Source: Fragilaria crotonensis
Lineage: Eukaryota > Bacillariophyta > Fragilariophyceae > Fragilariales > Fragilariaceae
Assembly: GCA_022925895.1 (NCBI GenBank)
Contig: JAKSYS010000219.1
Coordinates: 1 to 64,000 of the forward strand
Reading direction: 5' to 3'
DNA length: 64,000 nt
Part shown: positions 21,668 through 31,646 of the stretch, in pieces
Layout: every line of letters begins with the position of its first letter
How positions within the stretch are numbered: the stretch's first letter is position 1
Program-made: the position numbers and the translations under genes
Notes under the pieces: generated by a model
What the model saw: the letters and a program-made list of their open reading frames with translations, nothing else
Databases searched by the model: none
Told to the model about the DNA's origin: nothing

Positions 21668-24600
21668 GTGCAGTACGCCGTAATGATGGCGCAGTCCAAC
21701 GCCCAGTCCATTGACCCTAACTGGGTGCTCCTTGACTCCCAGTCCACCATCTCCGTGTTTCGGAACAAAAGCATGCTACACAACATTCGCCGGAGCCCAC
21801 ACGTCCTCCGAGCCATCACGAACGGGGGCTACCAGGATTCGCACATGATTGGGGATTTCCCGAACCTTGGCCCAGTGTGGTATAATAAGGACTCCATTGC
21901 GAACATCCTCTCACTATCGGAAGTTAGGCGAGTGTGCACGGTGACTATGGACACGTCCAAGGAGCCCGCCATGAATGTCCACCGCAAGGACGGCACGATC
22001 ATGAGTTTCATCGAACACCCCTCGGGTTTGTATGTGTACAATGGTAATGATGTGACTAGCGATGCTGTTAATGCGTACACGTTACTCAATACTGTGGCCG
22101 AACACAAAAAGATGTTCTCCCAACGTCAAATCGCGGCCGCCGACGCCGCCCGTGCTTTGTACAGAAAAATCGGACGCCCCGACGAATCCGAATTCCAGTC
22201 CATCCTGCGCGGGAATTTCATCCGGAACTGCCCAGTCACACCGGATGACGCAAGCCGTGCGCTGCTCATCTACGGACCCGACGTCGCGGTGTTGAAAGGC
22301 AAGATGACACGCTCCCGCGCATCCCCACGTGCGCCAACGTTCGAGGCCATCCCCATCCCGGCTCCAATCCTGGAGCATCAACGCAACGTTACTTTGTGCG
22401 TGGATTTTTTCTTTGTCCAGGGTATTGGCTTTCTGCACACCATTTCACGTGGGATCGGTTTCCGCACGGTCGCACCTATCGTGGACCGTTCACACAAGAC
22501 TATTTTAAAAGAACTTTCCACCGTCATCAGCGTTTACCAGGCTCGGGGTCTCGTTGTTCGGGACATTCATGCCGATAACGAATTCGAGTGTATTCGCAAT
22601 GACGTCCGACCAGTTGCCCTCAACATCATCCCTTCGGACAGTCACGTTGGAGAAGTAGAGCGCTCTATCCGCACTATCAAGGATCGTCTTCGATCGGCGG
22701 TCCACGGCCTTCCGTTTAAGCGTTATCCAAAACTAATGATTCGGCATCTGGTATCCGACGCCGTCCGGTGTCTCAACCAATTTCCTCGCAAGAACGGTGT
22801 CTCTGACACCATGAGTCCCGCTACCATTGTGGTCGGCACCGGCACGCCCGATTTCACAGCCATGCGCATTGAGTTTGGGGCATATGCACAAGTATTCGAG
22901 GAGTTTGATCCCACCAACACCCCGCGTGCGCGTTCGCTGGGCGCCATCGCCCTTACCCCCACGGGGAACGCTCAGGGGGACTACTACTTTATGTCGCTTG
23001 CTACGGGTGCACGCATCTCGCGCCACCGTTGGACCGAACTTCCGATCCCCGACACCGCCATTGCCCGCGTCGAAGCCCTCGCCATCGCCGACGGTCAACC
23101 CCTCATTCAAGCCACCGGTTTTGTGGTTGAGTGGCGTCCTGACCATCCTATCGACGACGATGCGTACGATTTCGATTTCCACCCATTCCCTGACCACGCG
23201 GCTGACGATAATCTTGACGTTGATTTTGACCCCATCGATGCCGACGAGCTCGCTGCCCTCGCCGCCCCTGCACACGATCCTGCCCCGCTACCGCCGGTCC
23301 CGGATCAAGGAGCGGTCATGACCGTCGATGTCAACGAGTATGTAGAAGAACCAGAGGAACCTGCCGACGACGCAGAAGATGAGGACGACGCAGAAGACGA
23401 GGACTACACCGGAGACTACACCGATGATGCAGACGAGGACCAGGACCAGGACGATGACCCTGTCGAAGCATACGACCCGAACGAAGCGAACGATGGTGAT
23501 GTCGTAGATCGCGAAATCAGGGGAGAACAACTTTTGGAACCCATCGAGGAGCAGCCTACGGTGCAAGAACAAGAGCCAGAACCAATCGAAACACTCGAAC
23601 CCCATGTAAATCAAGGAGCGGAAGAGATGGCTGAGGCCCAAGGTGCCATGGGCATTCCAAATCCCACGAGTCACCCGTACAACCTACGTCATCGGGGCAC
23701 ATCATCGACCGATTTCCGAGTCGCCATCGACGAACCTCACAACAGCAAGTCCTACTTTCCCCCACGCCACCAGATGCATCAGGTCGGCCACATCAAGATT
23801 AGAGACCCTCACCGTTTTGCTTTCGATTACGTGTTCGCACACATGAGTGCCCTCCTCTTCACACAGATGAGTGCGAAAGCTGCGATCAAGAAACACGGGA
23901 AAGCTGCCGAAGCCGCCCTCATGAGAGAATTTGGGCAACTGGAAGACTTGGACGTATACGAGCCAGTCCATGCAAGGACTCTAACAAAGGAACAACGAAA
24001 GGGTGCCCTGAGGGCCCTTCCTCTCGTCGCGGAAAAGCGCTGCGGGACGTTGAAAGGCAGGACTGTAGCGGACGGTCGACAACAGCGCAATTTATATGAC
24101 AAGTCCGAAACGGCGTCCCCCACTGTCTCAAACGACGGTCTAACACTCACTATTGTTGAGGACGCCTATGAGGGCAGAGACGTTGGAACCGCGGATGTTG
24201 CAGGCGCCTACTTAAAGGCTTACATGAAAGATTTCGTGATCATGAAGTTCACTGGAGAGATGGTTGATATCCTTTGCAAGATGAATCCCAAGTACATTGA
24301 ATACGTGGTGTTGGAGGCGGGTGTACGAACTCTTTACGTGCGTCTCATAAAGGCCATCTATGGATGCGTGCAATCCGCACTTCTCTGGTATGAGCTTTTA
24401 GCGAGACCTTGCAGAAGATGGGTTTCGTGTTGAACCCGTACGATCGGTGCGTCGCGAACTGCGACATCAATGGTAAACAATGCACCATAGCCTGGTACGT
24501 GGACGATACCAAGATATCGCACGTGGATCCGGAGGTTGTGACCATGATAATTAACAAATTGGAGGCTGCGTTTGGGAAAATGACTGTGACTAGAGGCTCA

Positions 24601-25496
24601 TCGCACGTGTTCCTTGGGATGAATATTGAGTACAACAAATCCGAACGAACAGCTAAAATCACAATGAAAGACTATTTGAAAGAAGCCATCATCGAATCGG
24701 GCCTGGCGATCAACAAGACAGCATCCACACCAGCGAGCAAGGAGTTATTTGAGGTGGACGACGCTTCCCCTGCGTTACCGAAGCGGTACGGAGACGTTTT
24801 CACAGCGTCGTGGCTAAACTATTGTACGTCTCCATACGGGCACGAATGGACCTTCTTTTGTCCACCAGTTTCCTCACCACCAGAGTGTCACGAAGCACAC
24901 GACAAGACATGGGCAAGTTGAAGAGACTATTGGAGTATATTAACGGTACTATCGATCTGGAGTACACTGTCGGCGCGGACGACCTGGGACGCATGCGCAC
25001 CTGGGTTGACGCCGCGTACGCCGTGCATGCTGACATGCGTAGCCATACCGGAGGGGTCATTTCTTTCGGAAGGGGCGGCATAGCGTGCAAGTCGAGCAAA
25101 CAAAAGCTTAACACCAAAAGTTCCACTGAAGCAGAGTTCGTGGGTGCGAGCGACTACCTCCCGAACACCATCTGGGTGAAAATGTTCATGGAAGCGCAAG
25201 GATATAAAATCAACGAAAACATTCTTGAGCAGGACAACGAGAGCGCCATAAAGCTGGAAAAGAACGGACGCATTTCTGCGGGGCCAAAATCCAGACACAT
25301 TCACATTCGATACTTCTGGTTGAAGGATCGGCTGAAATCTGAGGACATCTCCGTCCGGCACTGTCCAACGTTGCAAATGCTGGCGGATTTTTTTCACCAA
25401 GCCTCTACAAGGAAACCTTTTCCGACGTTTTCGCGACGTTGTACTTGGACGTTGCCACACCGACACCCTCGCCTCCGTCAACGATGGGTCGTTTGA
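21668..25496 (+). pseudogene. Copia pol: protease, integrase, reverse transcriptase, RNase H; two frameshifts
   Basis: The first ORF (21668-24433, 921 residues) holds the aspartic protease (WVLLDSQSTISVF; DS-type active site near residue 23), the integrase core (TLCVDFFFV... VRDIHADNEFE... VGEVERSIRTIKDRLR, giving D, D and E), a long acidic linker and the first part of RT (TADVAGAYLKA). The frame shifts near 24395 and continues with the YVDD catalytic motif (24496-24507), then shifts again near 24800. RNase H follows, with WVDAAYAVHADMRSHTGG and TKSSTEAEFVGASD. Both shifts look like single-base losses in short runs. The long intact first ORF suggests fairly recent decay. Confidence 0.9.
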
Positions 25497-25502
25497 GGAG
25501 CG

Positions 25503-25826
25503 TGTTGGAAGTATGCAATCTGACCCAATCGCTACCGTCGACTCGAGTAACGGTACGGTGGCAAGGGCGAATGAAGAAAAAGAGATCCATGCACACACTC
25601 ACGTCACATGGGCTGACGTAGTAAAAAGAAAGCGCGTCACGAGAGCAATCAAACCAAATCATATGAGTTTCAAGGGTCGCATTCTCTTGAAATAATCCAG
25701 TTAGTAAGCATCAGAGTTTGATTGACTCTTCACGCTTGTTATCAATAGTTTGAACACGCTGCGTTTTCACCATCGCGTTGGGTTTAGGGCCTGTATCGCG
25801 TCGCAGTAGGGTTTCACTCTACAACA
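25503..25826 (+). repeat. Copia 3' LTR
   Basis: 324 bp; matches the 5' LTR except for roughly ten substitutions and a small indel. The ACGTCA (25601-25606) and TGACGT (25614-25619) pair is unchanged. Confidence 0.9.
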
Positions 25827-26840
25827 CATAGAGTTACACCATTGCTTGGAGCTTGGAGTACAAACATACTCTGAGAACTGAGAAGTATGTACTTCGCGGT
25901 ACGGAGTACTTGTACCCTAATTAAAAAGCGCTCTTTGAGAAGCGTTTCGCATGTGGTGCCAACAACAAGTTCACAAGATGAACCTGCATCACATTCATAT
26001 CTTCCCATGTCACTTCCTCAAAATGTTAAACCAAGGTGGTCCGTGCGCTCCTCTCGCGACAAATAGCCTCAGGAAGTTTATCATCACTCTCAGACCCGAG
26101 ACATGCTCGTACTTGTAAAGCCTAAAAGCAGTTCGGTTGCCAATACTACCTCATGCAAGATCTCGGAGTGCTCTCCAACACGCAAGCGCAAGGTGCCAGG
26201 CGGCTGTCTGGATGTCGCCACGTTCGCCACACAGTATCCAAAGGTAACCTTCGAACAGGTGGGCGCAAGCATCAAGAAGGGAATCGATACGTCCGAGCTC
26301 GCGAATCAACTCGCCTCGGTCTAGTTGGCATAGTCGAAGGCTTCCCGTATTGATCTTGATAAGGGGTAGCCTGCTCGGCGAAGTCCACTATCAGTGCAAC
26401 GACACGCGGCAGATGATCAGTACGATACGCAACCGTGTCGAACGGCTTGATTCCAACAAGTTGCCTCGCCAGCTTCCATAGCATCGTCTGCATACCAACA
26501 GAACCACTCAAGAGCTTAGTCGTCCATCGCCGACTCCCAACTGCGTAACGACGCCATGCAGAAACGACAACGCATCATTGACGGTCAAATTCTTTGCTTC
26601 CCATCGCCAGTGTTCCGGCCTGTTCAAATGTGGTATCTCTTTGTTACTCAAATGCTGTCGTATCGTGATCTTGTGACGTGTGTCAACTTCATCTCAAATC
26701 TGCCTGTTTTGTACTGTGGAGTATTCAGTAGTCGTACTTGGTCGGTCTACATGGAGTAAACGATAGGTGACCATTTAGTCGATATGCTAACTTCACGCCA
26801 ACACTGAAGAGTCGATTTGTAAAGAAGTTTAGATAAGATG
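25827..26840. other. Spacer with unassigned short ORFs
   Basis: A 73-codon plus ORF at 26103-26324 (basic; PGGCLDVATFATQYPKVTF) and an antiparallel 79-codon ORF at 26272-26511 both look less random than usual, but I recognise neither. They may be fragments of one decayed gene. GTAC motifs occur at 25855-25915. Confidence 0.3.
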
Positions 26841-27686
26841 TTATGACGAAAGCAGTTTAACTCGATGATAAATGCTGCCCTGCAGTTGTTGAACAATTAG
26901 CAGGTGCTCTGCTCGCTCCTTTGATCGGGGTGCCACAACCATATCCAATGCCTTTGTAAGTGCGTCGGCGACGTTGATCAGCATTTGAGGCCTTGGTTGC
27001 GACTGAGGCATCAAGACGACAGAGCTTACAGCTTGGAGTGCAACACATGCTGCCGATTGAACGGCAACCGAGCCTGAGTGCATTCTCATCGTTGCAAGAA
27101 TCTGAAGCATTGTTTCCATATTTCTATCATCTTGCAGGTCGCTGCCGTTTCGCACGAAAAGTCTTCCAAGTGAGTTACAACAAACTTCTTGCAGGCATGC
27201 ATGCTCGGGAAAGGCTTTCATTGCCTTGACGATGGTGGCAACACCATCAGCCGAACGGATAACAACACGATAGAAGGCATCGTCAGCGAACTCAGCGAGC
27301 ATTGCGCACTCGTAGTAAGGGATGTCCGCTTCGGATACCGTCGCGGCTCGGGAAGCATCGTCGCATTTCTTGTTCAAATTAGACACCAGCTCTTTCGCTC
27401 CCTTGGCGTTTGATCTCATCGACTTCATAACAATTGCTTTGTGTTTGAATTGCATCGTCTTGTGTGGTACTGCCGTAATCTTTCTGATATTCCAACAGGC
27501 AGTTTTAGTTGTCGAACTACTACGCTCGTGAGAACATGTGGTGCTTGATGACTGTGCAGTTGACGAGCCGAAGGTTACGCCATTTGGCATTGAAGGGGTC
27601 AGCTTGCAAGTCATTTCGTTCAAGTTGTTGTGCCTATGAATTGAAGGTGATGTATGTATGGATCTCCGCAAGCCGATGGCGCTCAA
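26841..27686 (-). CDS. ARM-like repeat protein (diatom lineage family)
   Basis: 281 residues; the start is uncertain, as the ATG at 27614 (MTCKLTPSMPNG) is equally possible. The N-terminal third is Ser/Thr-rich, then ACWNIRKITA. The C-terminal part has helical repeats: DIPYYECAMLAEFADDAFYR, ADGVATIVKAMKAFPEHACLQ, EVCCNSLGRLF, then SVAVQSAACVALQAV. These are the alternating helix signatures of ARM-type repeats that diatoms have in many copies (motifs of the type VVKAM-x-FP and CCxxLGxL). No TM or signal is seen. It belongs to a different branch from family B. It is shorter than multi-repeat ARM proteins and may be a truncated copy. Confidence 0.55.
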   Translation of the reverse strand: MSAIGLRRSIHTSPSIHRHNNLNEMTCKLTPSMPNGVTFGSSTAQSSSTTCSHERSSSTTKTACWNIRKITAVPHKTMQFKHKAIVMKSMRSNAKGAKELVSNLNKKCDDASRAATVSEADIPYYECAMLAEFADDAFYRVVIRSADGVATIVKAMKAFPEHACLQEVCCNSLGRLFVRNGSDLQDDRNMETMLQILATMRMHSGSVAVQSAACVALQAVSSVVLMPQSQPRPQMLINVADALTKALDMVVAPRSKERAEHLLIVQQLQGSIYHRVKLLSS

Positions 27687-28606
27687 TTATATGTCATTCA
27701 GCGCTTTCTGATATTAATGCGATGCACGAGCCGGTTTCCAAAGTAAGTTCGCAATTGTTGCGACGTTGGAGTGTTCGGTTTTGTTGCAAACTGCGACATT
27801 TTAGCGCGCGGATCAATGGGTGATTTTAAGATGGACATTTAGCGGTCATTCGACACGCGTTGTACTTATAAAACAAGGAATACTGGATTTCCTTATCTCG
27901 AAGACATCGATCCAGTTAGGAAGACTTTCACGTAAATTACTATAAAATTAGAAAGAAATCTAAGCTAATGTCCTAGGCGTGTTTCGTAACATGCATATGT
28001 GCTAATTGCCTGACAGTATGTCGTAGAGCGAAGGGAAATGAATCGTGGGATTCGAAAAGCTAGGATGCATTCTACGCCGAAAATGACCCCGAGAATTTCC
28101 AGAAAGACTCAAATGGTCAGATGTCATCATGAGAATCCTTAGATAGACTATATAATGTAAGATATATGATATATTTAATTAATTGCCCGTACGATACATA
28201 CGACACAAAAATGAATTGTTCGGAGTTCGGATGACGAGGATCTCAAATAGCTCACCGTCAGGTTTGGGGGGCATTCGGTGCTGTCGACTTTACTCATTAC
28301 AAGATTAGACCGGGAGTCGCAGGTATAAAATCCATCGATTTTACATGCTGCCTCCCGTACATATGACATACATATGTAATAAAGAAGGATCGACACTTGG
28401 GACTGTTAAGTAAAATCCCCTTTAGACGGATAAACATGCGGGGAAACGGCCAAATGCCGCGGATGAATGACCCCATATGACTGTATCAATAAATAGGCGT
28501 CCTCAGCTGGCACGTAACAGGACACACTCGATGTTTTTCCATGTGCGTTGGCAGTTTTCCCAATTATACACATGTTTAAAACATTGATTTCCGGGTTGCA
28601 CGCAGT
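27687..28606. other. Spacer, no gene seen
   Basis: AT-rich (28140-28200) with short random ORFs only. Confidence 0.5.
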
Positions 28607-28614
28607 GTGGCCAT

Positions 28615-28937
28615 CATCAAAGACGGGAATGTCTGAAAATATCAAACCCATTGATGGATGCCCACGTGAACCCCTACGCTCATGGAAGTACAAGTACCAG
28701 CCCAAACCAACCCTGAACACGCACGCTCTACGCAAACCTACCCAAACGCACCCAAACCCAGTTGTCAGTACCAGGTAAAGGAGTAGATGGTTCTACTACC
28801 GGTAGCAAACATCTACTGGTTTTTTTGCTATGATTGTTGGCCCACCCAGACCCACTCATGAAATCCTGAGCTCACCCAAAACCCACCCTCAACCCAATGG
28901 GTTTGGGTGGGCCGTGAGTTTGAAATTCCCATCTCTG
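28615..28937. mobile_element. hAT-type non-autonomous element (MITE)
   Basis: 323 bp flanked by the exact 8-bp direct repeat GTGGCCAT (28607-28614 and 28938-28945), the size expected for hAT. The right end reads CCCATCTCTG, the complement of CAGAGATGGG, a typical hAT terminus. The left end, CATCAAAGACGGGAAT, matches if a 3-base insertion and two substitutions are allowed. The interior is rich in CCCAAACCC and GGGTTTGGG, which can fold into hairpins. No coding sequence. Confidence 0.7.
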
Positions 28938-28945
28938 GTGGCCAT

Positions 28946-29220
28946 AGACTTGTTTTCGACATCGTCACACACAGAGACCGTTTTGAATGTGCTACGTTTT
29001 TGAACATTGCGAGACAAGAGTCACCCTAATGTGACGTCAAAAAGAGAAGTGAATGTGCTGTTCGTGCCGTAATGTTATTAAAAATTGTAGACCGATCCAT
29101 ACTTTACCGTCAAATCCGTTATTAGCTGTCTTGTCGTTGTTGTTACTATCGCTATGATGATTGACAATCTTCCAATAGTTTAAGGTGCTGATATGTCCTT
29201 TCTCCTGACAACTTTTGGTG
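28946..29220. other. Left flank of the large transposon
   Basis: A 62-codon minus ORF crosses into the terminal inverted repeat and is not convincing. Nothing else is seen. Confidence 0.4.
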
Positions 29221-29246
29221 GCCATCTAAGGGTGCCAAAACCAAGT
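29221..29246 (+). repeat. Left terminal inverted repeat
   Basis: 26 bp, starting GCCATCTAAGGGTGCC; one C/T mismatch to the complement of 41066-41091. Confidence 0.85.
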
Positions 29247-29377
29247 CGGCTCTTGGATATGAAAAACCAATTATCTTTGATATGAGAATTTTTTGTTCAT
29301 AATTTTTACCTAAAATATAGGTAAAAACTTAGGACTAAAGAGCTTGTACATCATGTGTATGAAGCGGGTTTCCTCGT

Positions 29378-29590
29378 ATTCCTGAACTCTGAAATTTATG
29401 TTTCCTGAACTTTTTCATCTCTTGCATAGGAGCTCATACTTTGCATTCCTGAGCTCCAAAATTTCAATTCCTGAATTTCACTGACTCATTTTTACTAACA
29501 CTCGGGTGGGATTCCTGAACTCTTGGACTCTAAATATATGAACTATACCACTTCTTCATTTGTGATCATGAATTTCAATTCCTGAATTAG
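29378..29590 (+). repeat. Left subterminal TTCCTGAACT repeats
   Basis: Six copies of ATTCCTGAACT or close variants at about 29378, 29402, 29445, 29467, 29511 and 29578. The same motif recurs at the right end. Likely transposase binding sites by analogy with CACTA and hAT subterminal repeats. Confidence 0.6.
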
Positions 29591-29800
29591 ATATTCGAAA
29601 AGAAGAAGTTTGCTGTGTAGTGTGTATGAAGTAATCACCTCAGTAGTTCTGAGCTGACATTGTTCATATAATAGATGTTATTGTCGCTCATTTTAACTTT
29701 TGTTGGAGATTAGTTTTAATTGTGCCTATTCGTGTGGCTTTGATGAACCATTCTACTATTCATTACTAAGTGTCTGATCTATTCTAAACTGCCTCCACTT

Positions 29801-31005
29801 TCAATTCACTGTAGACAAGTTCAGGAGCAAGATGACTGGAGTAGTTATCATCCTCCTCATCAGAGTCCTCGTCAAATACATCAATGCACTTGTGTGGGCG
29901 TTTCTTACCCTTGTCATCAAATTGTTTCCTGACCCCCCCCGGCCAGACTCCTTTTTCCTTCTGGACAGAAACATTTTAAGTAGTTCCTGGTTGAATGTTG
30001 GGGTGGTTGATTTCTTTCTATCATTCTTGATGGCCATGTATAATTCATCGTATTTCCTCATTCCCACCTGTGACCAACCACAGCCTCCCCCCATTATCAT
30101 GAGCACCCTTGTTCCTGGAGAATGTGTAAAGTGGTGGCTGCCGAACATGGTATTGCAAAGATTGGTCAGAAGTTAGGATGTGGTTTTTTCATTTCATTTA
30201 GTATCATAGTGTAACTTACGGGTAGGTTGTTGTTGTCCTCATCAGTCCATGTACCAATTCGCTGTTTCCAACAAGTGATAACAAAACAAGTCAGTTTCTT
30301 GTTGTTTGTTCTGTGACAAACCATTCGGATAAACTTACCATTTTCTCTGTCTTAACTAATTCCGCGAACCACCTCTTCCCATAGTTGATCAGGCACAGCA
30401 AAATGAATGCTTCATCACTTATGGACAGGATTTTCTTGCTCCATACTTTTCTGTCAGTTGTTGCACAGTGGTTCTCCATGTTGATAGTGTTATTCCACTT
30501 GCTGCTGCCGACAATGCATGGGGCATAGGTGTCTATGATTTGGGCATAGTAGCAGATATTATCCCTCATCTTGAGGAGGTAACTGGTTTCTTCCTCGCTT
30601 CCACTGTATAGGCTGTGTTCATACGTTCCTAAATTGGAAGTGAATCCTCTGGATGCAAGGTGTTTGATGTTGAATGCAAGTGAGTGTGAGTATGCTCGGG
30701 CTTTGGCAAAGTACACTCACTTCAATTCCTCACCTTTGAATTTCGTTTGCATGTTTTTTATTGCATTGTTCGAAGATCAGTGTGTGTTTTACAACTATTC
30801 TCCGCATCCCAAGCCACCAGTTTTCGGTTCCTCGAATGTTTGTGTGCTTCATGATAAAGCCACAAAGTGTTTTCTCATCTTCACTGAAATGAGAATGATA
30901 GTCTTTTTGATAGAACTTCCAAATAGAGAACACGTGTTTTTTGATGCAAGTCTTGATCACACTGATTTGATTCTCTTCTGTATTTTCCGTCATGCTCATG
31001 TCCAC
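29801..31005 (-). pseudogene. Transposon accessory gene, spliced, unknown function
   Basis: Reading leftward, the N-terminal piece 31005-30730 (NTEENQISVIKTCIKKHVF, DEKTLCGFIMKHTNI, WWLGMR) is broken before the next piece, 30716-30339 (AQIIDTYAPCIVGSSKWN, DRKVWSKKILSISDEAF, LINYGKRWFAEL). A GTAAGT donor follows at 30338. A 42-bp exon (30261-30220, RIGTWTDEDNNNLP) sits between two introns, and the last exon ends at 29801 with GWSQVGMRKYDELY. One G-run shift is needed near 30085. I know this WSKK... DEAFILL... GWSQ-G pattern only as a recurrent diatom protein found near transposases; its role is unknown. Confidence 0.55.
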
Positions 31006-31646
31006 TATGCTGCTTAGCCCTGGAACCGATGATGTTAGTTGGCTGTCACTTGATTTCCGACTTTAATAGTTGAAGGTAGGGATGGTGGATTTCCGTATGC
31101 ATGCTTCTGTCCTAGTTTTGCATCCATTTTCCGTGGCACTTCTTCCTCCTCCTCCTCCTCGTTGTCACTTTGAATCAGATCATTGGGATCTGTGGTCACT
31201 GTTTCACGCCTCTTATGAAGTCTCTCCTTTGTTTCCTAGAGCTGGGCTTTAAGGCAGTCATGCCTGCTGCTGTTTGGTGTGCCATTGATGCCATGGTTGT
31301 ATTTGTGGTGCTTCCTTGTTGTGTGAAAACTTTCCGATTGTGCGCCAAATTTTGAACACTGAAAATCCTGTTTGTGGGATAGTCTTTTTGCCACCATTTG
31401 AATTTCATACCAAGTACCGAGTTGGTATGTAGGTTCTACACATTCATGCAGGGTTTTCAAATTTTGAATTCATACCACACCCCTTCATTCTTTACATACA
31501 CCAAAATGTACCGAAAGTAAATGTACAATTTGAATGCACGCTTTCCGAACTTCTGTTTAGTGAATCTGTGTCCTGTCAATTTCAACACCTCATTTTCACT
31601 TCACTCGTCCTCTTCAAAACCCTTTCTTCAAAACCTTCTCTTCAAA

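Larger units (their letters stand above)
19734..25826 (+). mobile_element. Copia-type LTR retrotransposon (diatom CoDi-like), decayed
   Basis: 6.1 kb with two direct LTRs (19734-20058 and 25503-25826) starting TG and ending CA, about 3-4% diverged by my count. The internal order is small coiled-coil ORF, gag, protease, integrase, RT, RNase H; integrase before RT marks Copia. At least five single-base shifts break gag and pol. No target-site duplication is seen (CCCTG before, CATAG after), so the ends are probably rearranged or the TSD has mutated. No clear TGG-type primer binding site follows the 5' LTR. Confidence 0.9.

Noticed and set aside
22733-23275. 180-codon minus ORF within Copia pol
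   Set aside because: Shadow of the integrase and acidic linker frame on the plus strand.
25827-25831. Target duplication for the Copia element
   Set aside because: The 5-bp flanks are CCCTG and CATAG; shifting the LTR ends by one or two bases does not make them match.
26272-26511. 79-codon minus ORF (LVGIKPFDTVAYRTDHLPRV)
   Set aside because: It looks protein-like, but I cannot name a family or find start or splice context, so it is left in the spacer entry.
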